A DNA stretch of 64,000 nucleotides, from assembly GCA_001579985.1 (NCBI GenBank), contig LRSR01014122.1, positions 124,001 through 188,000 of the forward strand. Reading direction: 5' to 3'. Source of the stretch: Hypsibius dujardini. Lineage: Eukaryota; Tardigrada; Eutardigrada; Parachela; Hypsibiidae. This document shows, piece by piece, positions 63,781 to 64,000 of this stretch. The notes beneath the pieces were generated by a model, which saw only the letters and a list, made by a program, of their open reading frames with translations, was not told the DNA's origin and made no database searches. The stretch's first letter is position 1. Each line of letters starts with the position of its first letter. The translations under genes and the position numbers were made by a program.

Positions 63781-64000
63781 ACAGACAGACAGATAGACAG
63801 ATAGACACACAGGTAGAAAATCAGATAAAACAGATAAGAAATGGTCTTTCTCATTGCTGATTGTTTGTTTCAACTCCATCAGGTACAGCGTAGCTCACAC
63901 ACGGCTACTAGAAGCGCTGCGACAGCCTGAGTCTATGGAGCAGAAGCAAGTGGTAACGAGCATTCTTCGTAGTAATCCCCAGCTGATGGCGCTTTTTTTA
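55519..64000 (+). CDS. CREBBP: CBP/p300 lysine acetyltransferase, 3' partial
   Basis: Transcriptional coactivator and acetyltransferase. Twenty exons: 55519-55573, 55696-55863, 56130-56920, 56990-57488, 57565-57684, 57760-57963, 58024-58288, 58387-58504, 58588-59049, 59115-59807, 59887-60044, 60114-60194, 60266-60322, 60386-60531, 60805-61446, 61639-61928, 61992-62276, 62521-63144, 63222-63613, 63883-64000. They join in phase for 2056 residues to the edge. Domains: an LTQLLAS receptor-box-like motif (about 90), TAZ1 (about 443-540; [13 protein letters not shown]), KIX (about 680-760; [16 protein letters not shown]), bromodomain (about 1030-1140), RING/PHD with [16 protein letters not shown] (about 1270-1600), ZZ, TAZ2 and the start of NCBD ([13 protein letters not shown]). 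HAT residues corresponding to the p300 Trp ([13 protein letters not shown]) and Tyr ([12 protein letters not shown]) are kept. Long Gln/Gly/Pro/Asn linkers lie between domains. Confidence 0.98.
60595..60760. repeat. TTAGTATT-type repeat in a CBP intron
   Basis: Tandem ATTAGTATT/TATTAGTA units with small changes make up most of the intron at 60532-60804. This period is not seen elsewhere in the window. Confidence 0.85.
63680..63815. repeat. GCAG then GACA compound tract in a CBP intron
   Basis: About 25 GCAG/AGGC units pass into GACA and GATA units in the intron at 63614-63882. It mirrors the CTGC/GTCT compound tracts of DRC3. Confidence 0.92.

Overview
The window is nuclear DNA from a metazoan with a compact, intron-rich genome. 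Genes lie a few hundred bases to about 4 kb apart. Most introns are 50-90 bases with GT-AG ends, and 3' UTRs often carry AATAAA. The gene set fits an invertebrate animal: CUB/trypsin proteases, calcineurin A, NCOA4, a PAS-domain regulator, AMPK gamma and CBP/p300. A dynein-regulatory-complex gene (DRC3) implies motile cilia or flagellate sperm. I cannot place the phylum from the sequence; a small-genome ecdysozoan is possible but unproven. No retroviral or other virus-derived element was recognised.

Layout. 1-12.2 kb, + strand: three tandem secreted trypsin-family proteases. The first is cut by the left edge and has a CUB domain, the second has no CUB, and the third has CUB plus a Pro/Thr linker. 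Between them lie a broken duplicate of an exon of the first gene, a decayed pogo-like DNA transposon and a small MITE. 13.0-22.1 kb, - strand: calcineurin catalytic subunit in 12 coding exons, with one 4.7-kb intron that is rich in GAGA and CpG. 22-25.9 kb: intergenic, with a near-perfect hairpin MITE flanked by TA. 25.9-28 kb, - strand: NCOA4, the ferritinophagy receptor. 28.8-38.9 kb, + strand: ETFA, a class I phosphatidylinositol transfer protein, DRC3 and a four-helix membrane protein. About 39.8-40.2 kb, - strand: the 3' end of an unrecognised gene. 42.9-46.9 kb, + strand: a PAS-A/PAS-B protein with no bHLH visible. 48.2-48.5 kb: a MITE with 58-bp inverted repeats. 49.4-53.5 kb, + strand: AMPK gamma with two alternative first coding exons. 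55.5 kb to the right edge, + strand: CBP/p300, cut inside its C-terminal NCBD.

The exon chains for protease 2, protease 3, calcineurin, NCOA4, ETFA, PITP, DRC3, the four-helix protein, the PAS protein and AMPK gamma were built by hand. Each closes in frame with all junctions in phase, and CBP stays in phase to the window edge. Lengths are 347, 502, 575, 436, 333, 288, 682, 281, 860 (from the first visible exon, stop included), 502 and at least 2056 codons. Exon borders are read by eye and may be off by a base or two.

Two features run through the window. GACA/GTCT (and GCAG/CTGC) tetranucleotide tracts occupy nearly every intron that is longer than usual, and they create long spurious reading frames. 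Non-autonomous DNA elements with terminal inverted repeats are frequent in gaps and introns. The genes do not form one pathway. Several belong to signalling and metabolism (calcineurin, AMPK, PITP, ETF, NCOA4) or to transcription (PAS protein, CBP), and the neighbourhood looks like ordinary housekeeping gene order beside a lineage-specific protease cluster.
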